The notes beneath the pieces are model-generated. The model was not told the origin of the DNA and ran no database searches. It saw only the letters and a list, made by a program, of their open reading frames with translations. This document shows, piece after piece, positions 32,184 to 40,392 of a stretch of 62,134 bases of DNA. The number at the start of each line of letters is the position of its first letter. The stretch's first letter is position 1. The stretch lies in the IMG/VR virus record IMGVR_UViG_3300037264_004886, positions 1 through 62,134 of that record, one strand, 5' to 3'. The translations under genes were made by a program, and so were the position numbers. The stretch comes from a virus.

Positions 32184-32737
32184 CACCCGAAGAACTAAAA
32201 ACGATCTTAGAAAATCATTTGAAATGGCTGAATGATGAGCCGGATGGAGAGAAAGCCAACCTGAGTTCCGCCGACCTGAGTTTCGCCAACCTGAGTTCCG
32301 CCAACCTGCGTTTCGCCAACCTGAGTTCCGCCAACCTGAGTTCCGCCGACCTGCGTTCCGCCAACCTGAGTTCCGCCAACCTGCGTTTCGCCGACCTGAG
32401 TTTCGCCAACCTGAGTTCCGCCAACCTGAGTTCCGCCAACCTGCGTTTCGCCGACCTGAGTTTCGCCAACCTGAGTTCCGCCAACCTGAGTTCCGCCGAC
32501 CTGCGTTTCGCCAACCTGCGTTTCGCCAACCTGCGTTCCGCCGACCTTGATTTTTCTTCCGGGTTCTCGTTTCAATGTTCATCATTCGGTGCAAAAATCG
32601 ATATCCGGCTTGGAGCACAGTTAGCCTATCATTTCTGCCGCATGGACACGAATGATCCGGAGGTTCAGGCAGCACAACGGGCGATCAAGGATTTGGCAAA
32701 CAAGTTTCACCGTGTAAAAGAATGCGGGGAAATTTAA
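32180..32737 (+). CDS. Pentapeptide-repeat protein
   Basis: 185 aa from the coupled ATG at 32180. Residues about 28-128 are about twenty A(D/N)LSS/RF/SF pentapeptides, which fold into a right-handed beta helix. The DNA is built of 15-bp units with a 60-bp higher-order period (32386 against 32446), so slippage or unequal exchange is recent. Some family members mimic DNA and protect topoisomerases; a DNA-mimic anti-host role is possible but unproven. The C-terminal 58 residues are non-repeat. Confidence 0.85.
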   Translation: MTPEELKTILENHLKWLNDEPDGEKANLSSADLSFANLSSANLRFANLSSANLSSADLRSANLSSANLRFADLSFANLSSANLSSANLRFADLSFANLSSANLSSADLRFANLRFANLRSADLDFSSGFSFQCSSFGAKIDIRLGAQLAYHFCRMDTNDPEVQAAQRAIKDLANKFHRVKECGEI

Positions 32738-32917
32738 ATGAACGACGCACCGTATCACTCGAAGCGCGTACCAGTTACCTGCCCGGTATGCGGAGGAATC
32801 AAGACACTCATGCCATCAGAGTACAAGAAGGTAGTGAAAGGGATACGCGGGCGGTGCTGTTCACCGAAATGCGTGGCGATATTGAGAGCACAGAAGCGCA
32901 GAGAGGCAAAAGCATGA
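32738..32917 (+). CDS. Zinc-finger protein
   Basis: 59 aa; CPVCGG and CCSPKC form a zinc site, basic C-terminus. ATG of the next gene overlaps its stop. Unknown role. Confidence 0.6.
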   Translation: MNDAPYHSKRVPVTCPVCGGIKTLMPSEYKKVVKGIRGRCCSPKCVAILRAQKRREAKA

Positions 32918-33495
32918 AAGTACTTATCGCTTGCGAATTTTCGGGCATTGTCCGAGAGGCATTCCATCAGCGCGGACATTCTGCCACAAGCGCGGACATT
33001 CTGCCAACTGAGATCCCTGGAGATCATTACCAGGGAGATGTTCGGGATATTCTTAACGATGGGTGGGATCTGATGATTGCCCATCCGCCATGCACGTATC
33101 TTTGTGCCGGCGGTCATAACTGGATGAACAGGCGCCCAGAGTGGATACCAAACCGAATAAAAGCACTTGATTTTGTGTGTTCACTCCTTAATGCACCAAT
33201 TGAAAAGTTAGCCCTTGAAAACCCCATTGGCGTAATATCATCCCAAATTAGGAAACCCGATCAGATTTTGCGAGCATGGCAATTCGGGCACCCTTATAAA
33301 AAAGATATTTGTCTCTGGTTGAAAAATCTCCCGAAATTAATTCCTCTCGTAACTGAAAAACCAGAGGACTTAAAAACATTTGATTTTTGGTCAACAAATC
33401 GGTTCACAAAAACGGGAGGAAACAAGAAATCAATCACGTTCCAAGGTTTTGCTGATGTAATGGCGGATCAATGGGGTGGAATCGATGGGACATAA
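32914..33495 (+). CDS. Phage-type DNA cytosine methylase-like protein
   Basis: 193 aa from the coupled ATG at 32914 (an upstream frame reading is a shadow). ACEFSGIVREAF resembles the SAM-binding FxGxG start of C5 methyltransferases; AHPPCTYLC carries the PPC catalytic motif; LENPIGV matches the ENV motif. Much shorter than full C5 enzymes, without a clear target-recognition domain, as in the common phage family. Confidence 0.75.
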   Translation: MKVLIACEFSGIVREAFHQRGHSATSADILPTEIPGDHYQGDVRDILNDGWDLMIAHPPCTYLCAGGHNWMNRRPEWIPNRIKALDFVCSLLNAPIEKLALENPIGVISSQIRKPDQILRAWQFGHPYKKDICLWLKNLPKLIPLVTEKPEDLKTFDFWSTNRFTKTGGNKKSITFQGFADVMADQWGGIDGT

Positions 33496-33616
33496 AGGAT
33501 ATCGGGCGCGTCGAACGGTGCAGCAACAGTGTAAGGCAGTCCGGCAAGGCAGAGCGAGCCGGTGGACAGCCATGTATCCGGTGGAAGAAGCGATCCGGAA
33601 GGCTGGTTTAGCATGA
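33485..33616 (+). CDS. Small basic protein
   Basis: 43 aa, Arg/Gln-rich; overlaps both neighbours. Support is mainly packing. Confidence 0.4.
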   Translation: MGHKGYRARRTVQQQCKAVRQGRASRWTAMYPVEEAIRKAGLA

Positions 33617-34212
33617 CTGACGGCAGCGTATCAAACCCGGCAGCTCGAGCAACAACCGGGCGCAGGAAAGGATTGGCAAAGGCATGGCGCAGTACGGAAT
33701 GGGTTGAGCAGAAAGCAGTATTCTTAAAAGAGCATCCGTATTGTGAAATGCACATGTTATCAGCGAAGTCCGGTGAAGTGTTGGCAACTATACCGCACCA
33801 TCCGTTTAAGACTTCGTATAAAGAAGGATACACAGATTTAGAACTCAGCCAGTGTGTAGCGTTGTGCGTAAAGTGCCATTTCGCAACTCATCACGGTATG
33901 ACACTCTGTAAAACGTGTGCTGAGCATTACCATCCCTGGGACGCACCGGAATGTAAACGGTGTAACGACAAACGGCATCCAGAGCTCGTAGTGAAGCGGG
34001 AAGCAGCCAGGGCAGAGCATGACAAGGCATTGAGAGAGAAGAAAGCAATGCAGGCACAAAAGCGGAAAGAGCAGAAAAGCAAATCGCGGTGTAAGTTCTT
34101 CGGTGCCGGGCAGAAGTGCCGGTTCCGGGCAGGTGCAAAGTGTCCACATGCACCTACTAAGGCGCCGGTGAATTGTGTGGACTTTGAAGCGAAGAAAGGA
34201 GTAAAAAAATGA
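33613..34212 (+). CDS. HNH-type zinc protein
   Basis: 199 aa from the coupled ATG at 33613. Residues about 40-95: CEMH...TIPHHPFK...CVALCVKCHFATHHG is an HNH-like core; then CKTCAEH/CKRCND zinc knuckles, a Lys/Glu helix and a C-terminal CKFF...CRF...CPH...NC cluster. Nuclease activity plausible; three zinc sites suggest nucleic-acid handling. Confidence 0.7.
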   Translation: MTDGSVSNPAARATTGRRKGLAKAWRSTEWVEQKAVFLKEHPYCEMHMLSAKSGEVLATIPHHPFKTSYKEGYTDLELSQCVALCVKCHFATHHGMTLCKTCAEHYHPWDAPECKRCNDKRHPELVVKREAARAEHDKALREKKAMQAQKRKEQKSKSRCKFFGAGQKCRFRAGAKCPHAPTKAPVNCVDFEAKKGVKK

Positions 34213-34376
34213 CACTCAAAAAACCAGAATGTTGTGAAGGGTGTTTCTATAACTATGAATGGAAACGGTGCGAGTTGGGGATTGATACGCCACACACAAC
34301 AGATCATGTCTGTGATAACGTCTGTCAAAGTAAAGGCGAGTGCCTATTCCACAATCCAAACGAGGTAACGGTATGA
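34209..34376 (+). CDS. Cys-rich microprotein
   Basis: 55 aa with eight Cys (CCEGC, CELG, CDNVCQSKGEC). Coupled to both neighbours. Unknown function. Confidence 0.6.
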   Translation: MTLKKPECCEGCFYNYEWKRCELGIDTPHTTDHVCDNVCQSKGECLFHNPNEVTV

Positions 34377-34753
34377 CCGAAATTATTTTCACGACCCGGC
34401 AACAGGTGATCAACTTCCTGAAATCCCGCAATCAAGAAGATTGTGAGATCAGATGGACATGCCCGGAATGTAAGACTGTCAATTTGGGCGCGTATTATTC
34501 TCACTCATCACCATGCGGGGGGTGTAAGGAGTTTGTATTCCCGCGCCTGAATCCGGCAAAACTTCTTGAAGATGCCAGCGAGGTCGCAGAACTCGTAAAG
34601 TACCGAAGCTCTCTGCTTGACCGGATTGAACGGAAAAAAGAGATCGCCTCTGATCTTCGCTCGGAGTTGGCAGATGAAGAAAGTGAGATCCGCGAATTAA
34701 AAGATGAGTTGCGGCAACTCGAAAAATGCAAGGTTGAACAGGTAAAGTGGTGA
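34373..34753 (+). CDS. Zinc-ribbon/coiled-coil protein
   Basis: 126 aa from the coupled ATG at 34373. CPECKTVNLG...CGGCKEF zinc ribbon (about 28-50), then a heptad coiled coil to the C-terminus (RIERKKEIASDLRSELADEE). Unknown role. Confidence 0.65.
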   Translation: MTEIIFTTRQQVINFLKSRNQEDCEIRWTCPECKTVNLGAYYSHSSPCGGCKEFVFPRLNPAKLLEDASEVAELVKYRSSLLDRIERKKEIASDLRSELADEESEIRELKDELRQLEKCKVEQVKW

Positions 34754-34757
34754 ATGA

Positions 34758-34973
34758 ATGAAAGTCAGAAACAAGGAAACAAACGAGATTTTCGAGGATG
34801 TTGGTAGTTTCGTCCTTGACGCTCAAAAAAGGTACAAGCGGATGGAAGATTTGATTTTTTGCGATATTGAGTGCATGTTACAAGATCCAGAGGACGAAAA
34901 CTGTTATTATGTGCTTGATGAATGCGGGAACTGGTCTTATTTCCCGACAGATCTCTATGAGGTAGTGGAATGA
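34758..34973 (+). CDS. Small hypothetical protein
   Basis: 71 aa, acidic, unrecognised; stop overlaps the next ATG. Confidence 0.5.
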   Translation: MKVRNKETNEIFEDVGSFVLDAQKRYKRMEDLIFCDIECMLQDPEDENCYYVLDECGNWSYFPTDLYEVVE

Positions 34974-35116
34974 ACGTCTGTCCACTTACAAAAACAGAGT
35001 GTATCAAGTGTACTCCAATGGAGATATCTCGTGAAACACTGTGCTTATTCTTCAAACATGCAAAAACTATCGAAAGAATGCGAAAATGCCCGTATGGGCG
35101 GGACGTGAAACGATGA
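34970..35116 (+). CDS. Cys-containing microprotein
   Basis: 48 aa; CPLTKTECIKC and CPYGRD, likely metal-binding. Coupled by ATGA overlaps on both sides. Confidence 0.5.
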   Translation: MNVCPLTKTECIKCTPMEISRETLCLFFKHAKTIERMRKCPYGRDVKR

Positions 35117-35595
35117 CCGACAAGCAAGAACCGGAATACATCATCAGAGAGGAGGATCTATCATGCCTTTCGGATTATATCGAAGCGGCATTGGTGGGGG
35201 ATGAATCAAAAGTAAGACTTCGGGAACTATTCAATCAGGAATTTTCGGTAATACGATCCCGTCAATATCATCCCGCACCGGAACAAAACACTACAATCGA
35301 AAAACCAGTTGGATTTTTCGTTTCATTACATCAATGGGGATTATTGCGTTCTCCAAGTATCTCTGAAGAAAGGAAGATTGAACTTGCCAATGAGATCACC
35401 CGAAATCAGAAGTGTGTCGATTGTCCAAATGAAAGTAGGATCCGGCAATCCGAGCGGGAGAAAGCGTTTGAAGAACTAAAGGACGATTTAAAAACCCGAT
35501 TTATAGCATCAAGTAATCAATGGTCAAAAGGTCGGAACTCTGGATTGATTGAATGTTGTAACATAATTGATGAATCCCTGCGGAAGGTGGAGTAA
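35113..35595 (+). CDS. Hypothetical protein with IRQSEREK motif
   Basis: 160 aa from the coupled ATG at 35113. The C-terminal half (RIRQSEREKAFEELKDD ... ESLRKVE) is related to the C-terminal half of the 104-aa protein at 36762-37076, with identical nucleotides at the 3' end. Unrecognised; evidently one arm of a duplicated two-gene unit. Confidence 0.6.
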   Translation: MTDKQEPEYIIREEDLSCLSDYIEAALVGDESKVRLRELFNQEFSVIRSRQYHPAPEQNTTIEKPVGFFVSLHQWGLLRSPSISEERKIELANEITRNQKCVDCPNESRIRQSEREKAFEELKDDLKTRFIASSNQWSKGRNSGLIECCNIIDESLRKVE

Positions 35596-35753
35596 ATGAA
35601 CCTATCAGAATGTGTAAGAATACACAGGATGCGATTAACGGCACTATTGAACCAGTATGCTGAAGGAAAAATCTCACACCAGAAAATGTATGCGATATTA
35701 CGCAGATGGGAGAGAGAGATATGAAAAAGAAACACAGAGAAGCGATGATCGCT
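35572..35753 (+). repeat. 182-bp direct repeat, left copy
   Basis: Identical to 37053-37234. Spans the end of one gene, the whole 42-aa gene and the first 11 codons of the next. The 1.3 kb between the copies holds the radical SAM gene and two small genes. Confidence 0.9.
35596..35724 (+). CDS. 42-aa basic protein, copy 1
   Basis: Identical in sequence to the protein at 37077-37205. Helical (RMRLTALLNQYAEGKISHQ). Short phage-type protein of unknown role. Confidence 0.55.
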   Translation: MNLSECVRIHRMRLTALLNQYAEGKISHQKMYAILRRWEREI

Positions 35754-35798
35754 ATGGGAATCGAAGTCGAGACAGGAGAGGGGGCGACGGCAGAATGA
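35721..35798 (+). pseudogene. Truncated 5' copy of the 307-aa coiled-coil gene
   Basis: 25 codons: the first 11 (MKKKHREAMIA) equal those of the gene at 37202, after which the sequences diverge and a stop follows. It marks the junction of the duplication; the stop overlaps the radical SAM start codon. Confidence 0.6.
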
Positions 35799-36550
35799 GG
35801 ATCATCTACGAGCCCCGGGGCCGTGCTCTGGAGTATGCCCCGCTCGCGGTCTCCCTGTATCGCGGCTGCCCGCATGGGTGCACGTACTGCTTCGTGCCGG
35901 AAAGCACAAAAACGGACCGCGAGAAGTTTCTGCAACCTTATCCACGAAAGGATGCGCTCTCACTCTTGAGGAAAGACTGTGAAGAACTGGTGCGGGCCGG
36001 GGATACGCGCGAAATTCTCATGAGTTTTACGACCGATCCATACCAACCGCTCGACGTTGACCACAAACTCACGCGATCGGCGATCCAGATCCTGATCGAT
36101 TATTCCCGCCCATTTACCATCCTGACAAAAGGTGGACTGCGAAGCACGCGAGATTTTGATCTCCTTGTCACCCGCCCGGACCTTTGCCGGTATGCGACGA
36201 CACTCACATGCAGCAATATAAATACCGAAGCAAAGTGGGAACCGTTTGCAGCAACATACAAGCAACGGCTCGACGCCCTAATAGAAGCCCACAAGCGAGG
36301 GATTAGGACATGGGTAAGCATCGAACCGGTAATCGATCCCGAACAATCCCTCGCGCTTATCAGTATGACACACGCCCTCGGTTGTGTCGATCTCTACCGT
36401 ATCGGTACGCTGAATCATGAGACGTTACCATACCCTAAGCAATCACTTTATGAATTCGTAAAAAAGGTTAAACTGATCCTCGAAGATACCGATCACATTT
36501 TCAAGAAAGACCTCCAGCCGTACCTGAAGACAGCGGGGGTGCCAGATTGA
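35795..36550 (+). CDS. Radical SAM protein (SPL/photolyase-like family)
   Basis: 251 aa from ATG 35795 (GGAGAGGGGG upstream). C25-x3-C29-x2-C32 (CPHGCTYC) binds the 4Fe-4S cluster. YxPLAVSLYRGCPHGC, SFTTDPYQPLD, ILTKGG and WVSIEPV/ID match the phage and archaeal family often annotated as spore photoproduct lyase-like DNA repair proteins. Substrate unknown; DNA or nucleotide modification is the usual guess. Higher GC than flanking small genes and location inside a 182-bp duplication suggest recent gain. Confidence 0.85.
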   Translation: MRIIYEPRGRALEYAPLAVSLYRGCPHGCTYCFVPESTKTDREKFLQPYPRKDALSLLRKDCEELVRAGDTREILMSFTTDPYQPLDVDHKLTRSAIQILIDYSRPFTILTKGGLRSTRDFDLLVTRPDLCRYATTLTCSNINTEAKWEPFAATYKQRLDALIEAHKRGIRTWVSIEPVIDPEQSLALISMTHALGCVDLYRIGTLNHETLPYPKQSLYEFVKKVKLILEDTDHIFKKDLQPYLKTAGVPD

Positions 36551-36765
36551 GCCAGCGGACGCTCGAAGGAAAAACCGATTGCCGGAAAGAAACGAGGGGG
36601 GCAATCCGGATCCGGATGTCTCCAGCTGCAAAAGAGGAGTTCCCGGAAATCTGTGACGGCATAAAAGAAGTTCATCGAAAATACCCATGCATCAAGATCT
36701 CGGTGAATGGGAAGAAATTACATGAGGAACCGAAAGATTTCAATAAAACCATGGAGGCATCATGA
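36547..36765 (+). CDS. Small hypothetical protein
   Basis: 72 aa, coupled to the radical SAM gene by ATGA-type overlap. RIRMSPAAKEEFPEICDGIKEVHRKYP is a helical segment; travels with the radical SAM gene. Unrecognised. Confidence 0.5.
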   Translation: MSQRTLEGKTDCRKETRGAIRIRMSPAAKEEFPEICDGIKEVHRKYPCIKISVNGKKLHEEPKDFNKTMEAS

Positions 36766-37076
36766 AACCCGACCCCCTCACCTGCATCGTCTGCGGCGCA
36801 AAGATCCCCTGCATAACAGAACGGAAACTCGCAATCAATGATATCACTCCCGATAGTGATGATTTTTCCCGGTTGGATCTCTCTATTGAAACCGGAGATT
36901 TAATTTGTATTTATCGTGGAGAGAATGTAATATCTGAACAGGGCATCCGGCAATCCGAGCGGGAGAAAGTGCTGGATGAATTACGAGATTGGTCATACAC
37001 TATAATGGTGAATAACTGTGCATTGGCAGCGATGGCAATGAGGGATAAGATAGAATCCCTGCGGAAGGTGGAGTAA
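36762..37076 (+). CDS. Zinc-knuckle protein related to the 160-aa protein
   Basis: 104 aa. N-terminal CIVCGAKIPC knuckle; C-terminal GIRQSEREKVLDEL...ESLRKVE matches the end of the protein at 35113. Paralogues left by the duplication, with different N-termini. Confidence 0.6.
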   Translation: MKPDPLTCIVCGAKIPCITERKLAINDITPDSDDFSRLDLSIETGDLICIYRGENVISEQGIRQSEREKVLDELRDWSYTIMVNNCALAAMAMRDKIESLRKVE

Positions 37077-37234
37077 ATGAACCTATCAGAATGTGTAAGA
37101 ATACACAGGATGCGATTAACGGCACTATTGAACCAGTATGCTGAAGGAAAAATCTCACACCAGAAAATGTATGCGATATTACGCAGATGGGAGAGAGAGA
37201 TATGAAAAAGAAACACAGAGAAGCGATGATCGCT
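37053..37234 (+). repeat. 182-bp direct repeat, right copy
   Basis: Perfect copy of 35572-35753; here the downstream gene is full length, so this is probably the original right boundary. Confidence 0.9.
37077..37205 (+). CDS. 42-aa basic protein, copy 2
   Basis: Same protein as 35596-35724. ATG of the coiled-coil gene overlaps its stop (ATGA). Confidence 0.55.
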   Translation: MNLSECVRIHRMRLTALLNQYAEGKISHQKMYAILRRWEREI

Positions 37235-38125
37235 TATGGATTGAAGATCGCGGCACATGAAGAGCTGCTCCGGCGGCACAAGATATGTCTTGATGTACAC
37301 AATGTGCGGTTTGGGGATGCAAAGGTTGCTTACAACTCTTGCATGACGAGGCTTGCGGTGCACGATGAAGAAATTGAAGCACTATCAGAAGATGATCCGC
37401 TTGAAATCGGATACAGACAAGACATGTTCCAGAGAGTGAAGGTTCTGGAAGGTATGATGGTTCCGAAAGAAGGTCAGGCAGCTCGAAGGTTTTGGCAAAT
37501 TCCCGATCAGCGATTCGTGATATTAGAACAACAGATCAAAACGATTGAAGGCATCTTGAATAACACTCCATTCAGTTCGGTGCTGATGAAAGAATTGGTC
37601 AATAGAGTTACCGCTCTGGAAGGGGATCGCCACACATTCCTTCCGCATCAACACATCGGAGTAGAGGATCGGATTAAGGTGCTGGAAGAAAACTCCATTC
37701 CTGTAAAATACATCAAAAAAGAATGTAATACCTATCATGACGAAGTGAAGGTTATCTGGGAAAAACACGAAACACGTATCACTGCGGTTGAAGATGCATG
37801 GCGACAATCGCAGAAAACGGAAGGGAAAATTATCGACATTGCCAGTAGGAGAGAAGTAGTCGTTGAAACACTCCAGCAGCAGATCAAGGAAATCAACTCA
37901 CGACTCACGGCACTCACCAACAAATACCTCGAGCTGAGACCAACGCAGAAGAAACAACCAAAAACCGTGCTTGAATGGGGAATGGGAACAGCACCACCAG
38001 CACCGGACACTCCACAAGTAAACCTGCTTGCTGTGAAGAAGAGCAGACCCCGGAAGAAGAAAGCAGCATTAAACGCAGAGAAAGAATATAAGAGGATTAT
38101 GAAACACGGAGCGAGTGTGGGGTGA
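37202..38125 (+). CDS. Long coiled-coil protein
   Basis: 307 aa from ATG 37202. Repeated segments of the type RxxxLExxxxPVK/HxxRIxxVE recur through residues 60-250, all helical and charged. C-terminus Lys/Arg-rich. Could be a structural rod, tape-like or fibre-shaft protein, or a DNA-organising protein; family not recognised. Confidence 0.65.
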   Translation: MKKKHREAMIAYGLKIAAHEELLRRHKICLDVHNVRFGDAKVAYNSCMTRLAVHDEEIEALSEDDPLEIGYRQDMFQRVKVLEGMMVPKEGQAARRFWQIPDQRFVILEQQIKTIEGILNNTPFSSVLMKELVNRVTALEGDRHTFLPHQHIGVEDRIKVLEENSIPVKYIKKECNTYHDEVKVIWEKHETRITAVEDAWRQSQKTEGKIIDIASRREVVVETLQQQIKEINSRLTALTNKYLELRPTQKKQPKTVLEWGMGTAPPAPDTPQVNLLAVKKSRPRKKKAALNAEKEYKRIMKHGASVG

Positions 38126-38131
38126 AGTGAG

Positions 38132-38299
38132 ATGGCAGGTTACATTATTCCGATAACAACCGATGATAAATTCCCCCCACCTGGCTGTCCGTGCAACAAA
38201 TACGTCAACTGTCAGGAGTGCGTAGCAGCTCATAGTCTGATACGGTACGGGGTGGGCGGCAGTATCAAATCAACGTGTGCGCCGCCGGAAGGTGAGTGA
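38132..38299 (+). CDS. Cys-rich microprotein
   Basis: 55 aa; CPCNKYVNCQEC cluster. Unknown function. Confidence 0.5.
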   Translation: MAGYIIPITTDDKFPPPGCPCNKYVNCQECVAAHSLIRYGVGGSIKSTCAPPEGE

Positions 38300-38300
38300 G

Positions 38301-38396
38301 ATGACAGAACAAGAAGATTGGGAAATATACTTGCTCTGGTGTGATAAGTGTAATGAAGCAGCAGAGCAACAATACCGGGACGAAAGAGAAGGATGA
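38301..38396 (+). CDS. Tiny acidic protein
   Basis: 31 aa with CDKC; one base after the preceding stop and overlapping the next ATG. Weakly supported. Confidence 0.35.
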   Translation: MTEQEDWEIYLLWCDKCNEAAEQQYRDEREG

Positions 38397-38575
38397 TGCC
38401 CGCGTGTTTTTTTCTATCCAACGGAGAATGTTTAATGAAAAAGATAGAGCCGAAATGGGGATGCAAACTCAGACGAAAAAATGGGGGGTGTGGGATGTTG
38501 GTTAAAAATCAAACGGGTTCTTCCCCCGGGGTTTATACCCTCGCGGAATCCCCACAACTTTCCCAAGTCCTTTAA
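38393..38575 (+). CDS. Small Cys-containing protein at operon end
   Basis: 60 aa (internal ATG at 38435 possible). It overlaps the convergent minus-strand gene by 74 bases, which lowers confidence. Unrecognised. Confidence 0.35.
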   Translation: MMPACFFLSNGECLMKKIEPKWGCKLRRKNGGCGMLVKNQTGSSPGVYTLAESPQLSQVL

Positions 38576-39368
38576 TCATCGGGTTCCGGGATATCCGAAT
38601 GTTAATATCACCGCTCTTACCTTTCTTTTTAGCAGGAGTGGTTGGTTTCTTTGGAGTGGGTTTCGGTCTTCGCTCTCCCAATCCTGCGAACGGGTCCCCG
38701 AACGCCCCTGCCCGTCCCAACCCCGCCAGCGGGTCCGGATGTGCTCCGCGCCTGGGTGCAATTCCACCCATGAAGTTGTCCATTCCCCCGGGCGATCCAC
38801 CGAAACTGCGAGGCGACGGCATATACGCTTTACCCGGGTTATACGACGGTGCTTTGAACGCACCCCGGCTCTCTTTGTTGGACCGCGGGCGACCGGGTGG
38901 GTTCGATTGGTGCGGCATTGCTTTTCGTAACCGTTGCTGCTGTTCGGCTTCGTGGATTTTGCGTTCCATCGCGGTATCTTTTGCCATACTACGCGCTTCT
39001 CTTTCTGCTGCTGTGGGCGCAACGGTTTTTCTGATGGTTTCTTTTACTCCAGTAACGAGTTTATCAGAAGTTTTACCGATTACCTGAACAGGTTTTGATT
39101 TTGCAAGTTGCTGTCCGGTCGACAACCCTTCTTTTACCTGGCGTTGCTGAGCGCGAATAGATCGCTGGTCGGCAATTTCTTTATCGATCTTACCTTGTGC
39201 CAGCGCGTCTTGAATTTCTTTGTTGCGCTTTACACGTTTCGCGTTCGCTTCGTCTGCTCTTTGCTGTGCTTGCATTTCAGATTCTTGCTGTGCCCGGTAC
39301 GCTGCCTCTTCGCGCTTTTCTTTGCTGTCTTCGAGTTTGTCTCTGATTGCATCCAGAAAACCCATCAT
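38502..39368 (-). CDS. Coiled-coil basic protein, probable virion component
   Basis: 288 aa. Residues 1-150 are a highly charged Gln/Ala/Glu/Lys coiled coil; residues 150-288 are Pro/Gly/Arg-rich with ...PRGYKPRGKNPFDF at the end. NPFDF also occurs in the small protein at 40016-40252 (RRNPFDFSDPF). Layout parallels the 546-aa protein at 1632. Possible nucleoprotein or tegument-like role; inference. Confidence 0.65.
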   Translation of the reverse strand: MMGFLDAIRDKLEDSKEKREEAAYRAQQESEMQAQQRADEANAKRVKRNKEIQDALAQGKIDKEIADQRSIRAQQRQVKEGLSTGQQLAKSKPVQVIGKTSDKLVTGVKETIRKTVAPTAAEREARSMAKDTAMERKIHEAEQQQRLRKAMPHQSNPPGRPRSNKESRGAFKAPSYNPGKAYMPSPRSFGGSPGGMDNFMGGIAPRRGAHPDPLAGLGRAGAFGDPFAGLGERRPKPTPKKPTTPAKKKGKSGDINIRISRNPMIKGLGKVVGIPRGYKPRGKNPFDF

Positions 39369-39560
39369 CTACCCCCGTCTAAAGACGTTACTGTCCCGGG
39401 CGCTCGCAACCAGTCTCTTTGCGTCCGGTAGTGCAAGTGCTTTACCCTGTGCGTTCACGCCACGCATCCGCACCTGGGGGACTTTGATTTTCTGAACTTG
39501 TAGTTTGTTCCCGTCCGGTGCTTTGAATACAGTTTTCCATTTGTTGGTTAATGCTACCAT
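39369..39560 (-). CDS. Small basic protein
   Basis: 63 aa, pI high, immediately upstream of and abutting the 288-aa gene. GGAGG precedes the ATG. Unknown; probable structural or nucleic-acid-binding protein. Confidence 0.6.
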   Translation of the reverse strand: MVALTNKWKTVFKAPDGNKLQVQKIKVPQVRMRGVNAQGKALALPDAKRLVASARDSNVFRRG

Positions 39561-39566
39561 TTTCTT

Positions 39567-39764
39567 TTACCTCCACATTTTTTTATGAAATGAAACCATC
39601 CCGCGTGAGCAGGGTTGGCGTTCGACATCCGACCAATCTTCGCTGTTCCCAACTTCTTTTGAAGAATAGTCTCGTTTCTCTCCAAACCAATATCTCGGGG
39701 TGGTTGACGACAACATTACGATCTCCCCCGTTTTTTTGTTTTGTTTAGATCGTTGAACTGGCAT
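39567..39764 (-). CDS. Small basic protein
   Basis: 65 aa; AGGAGG upstream. TTPRYWFGEKRDY segment. Unrecognised; part of the 40.4-38.5 kb minus-strand operon. Confidence 0.6.
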   Translation of the reverse strand: MPVQRSKQNKKTGEIVMLSSTTPRYWFGEKRDYSSKEVGNSEDWSDVERQPCSRGMVSFHKKMWR

Positions 39765-39767
39765 TCT

Positions 39768-40019
39768 CTACCTCCTCTTAGCTACATTCAGGGCGAAGTT
39801 CGCCCTGTATTTCGTCTTGGTGTCAATCACAACACCGCCCACCTGCCCGCCAATCGGTGTCTGTACGATTTGCCGGAGTAGACTGGTCGGCACGGGCGCT
39901 TGGTCGGAGATCCCGAACTGTGCTTTCAGCGCTCGCTGTTTCGGTAGGGACTTACCGGACCCGAACCCGAAGTTCGAGCCGCCCCCTCGCCCAAACATGT
40001 CGCCGGGAATGGGAGTCAT
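39768..40019 (-). CDS. Small Gly-rich basic protein
   Basis: 83 aa; Gly/Phe-rich N-terminus (GRGGGSNFGFGSGKS), C-terminus TKYRANFALNVAKRR. Start overlaps the upstream stop. Unrecognised. Confidence 0.6.
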   Translation of the reverse strand: MTPIPGDMFGRGGGSNFGFGSGKSLPKQRALKAQFGISDQAPVPTSLLRQIVQTPIGGQVGGVVIDTKTKYRANFALNVAKRR

Positions 40020-40252
40020 GGCGACTTCGGGATTGCGTTCATCAGTCCAACGGCAATACCGCCAACCATACCGATTTTGGCGACATCCACGATTCCGTTT
40101 GCCAGGTTGTCCATCCCACCAGTCTGCGGTTTCATAGCGTATGGGTTCCTGCGTGCCGGTGCCGGTCTCGGGCGTCTCGGGACTTCAAATGGATCAGAGA
40201 AATCAAACGGGTTCCGCCGGTACGGGTTTTTGGGTCTTGTAGGGTTCTTCAT
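40016..40252 (-). CDS. Pro/Arg-rich protein with C-terminal TM
   Basis: 78 aa; residues 1-45 Pro/Arg-rich with RRNPFDFSDPF, residues about 55-75 hydrophobic. Could bridge membrane and nucleoprotein. Coupled upstream and downstream by 4-base overlaps. Confidence 0.6.
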   Translation of the reverse strand: MKNPTRPKNPYRRNPFDFSDPFEVPRRPRPAPARRNPYAMKPQTGGMDNLANGIVDVAKIGMVGGIAVGLMNAIPKSP

Positions 40253-40374
40253 AGTCTTTCTCCTTTTACACCGATAACTTTTCTGTCGGCGTGTTCAATC
40301 ATCTCATGCATTTTCTCTTTGCTGGGAATACCAATCCCATACGGATTGTACCGTTTTTCTTTAGGAATTTGCAT
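40249..40374 (-). CDS. Small protein, first gene of the basic-protein operon
   Basis: 41 aa from ATG 40374, charged; RYNPYGIGIPSKEKMHEMI. TATA at 40393-40403 fits a short leader. Unknown. Confidence 0.5.
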   Translation of the reverse strand: MQIPKEKRYNPYGIGIPSKEKMHEMIEHADRKVIGVKGERL

Positions 40375-40392
40375 AGTTGCTAATGAGAATAG

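Noticed and set aside
31893-32675. Minus-strand Arg/Gly/Trp or Gln/Thr/Gly repeat proteins opposite the pentapeptide gene
   Set aside because: Any frame across 15-bp repeats stays open. The plus strand gives a recognised pentapeptide protein in a coupled operon.
38481-39087. Plus-strand 149- and 162-aa frames
   Set aside because: They are antisense to the 288-aa coiled-coil gene, which has a coupled operon context.
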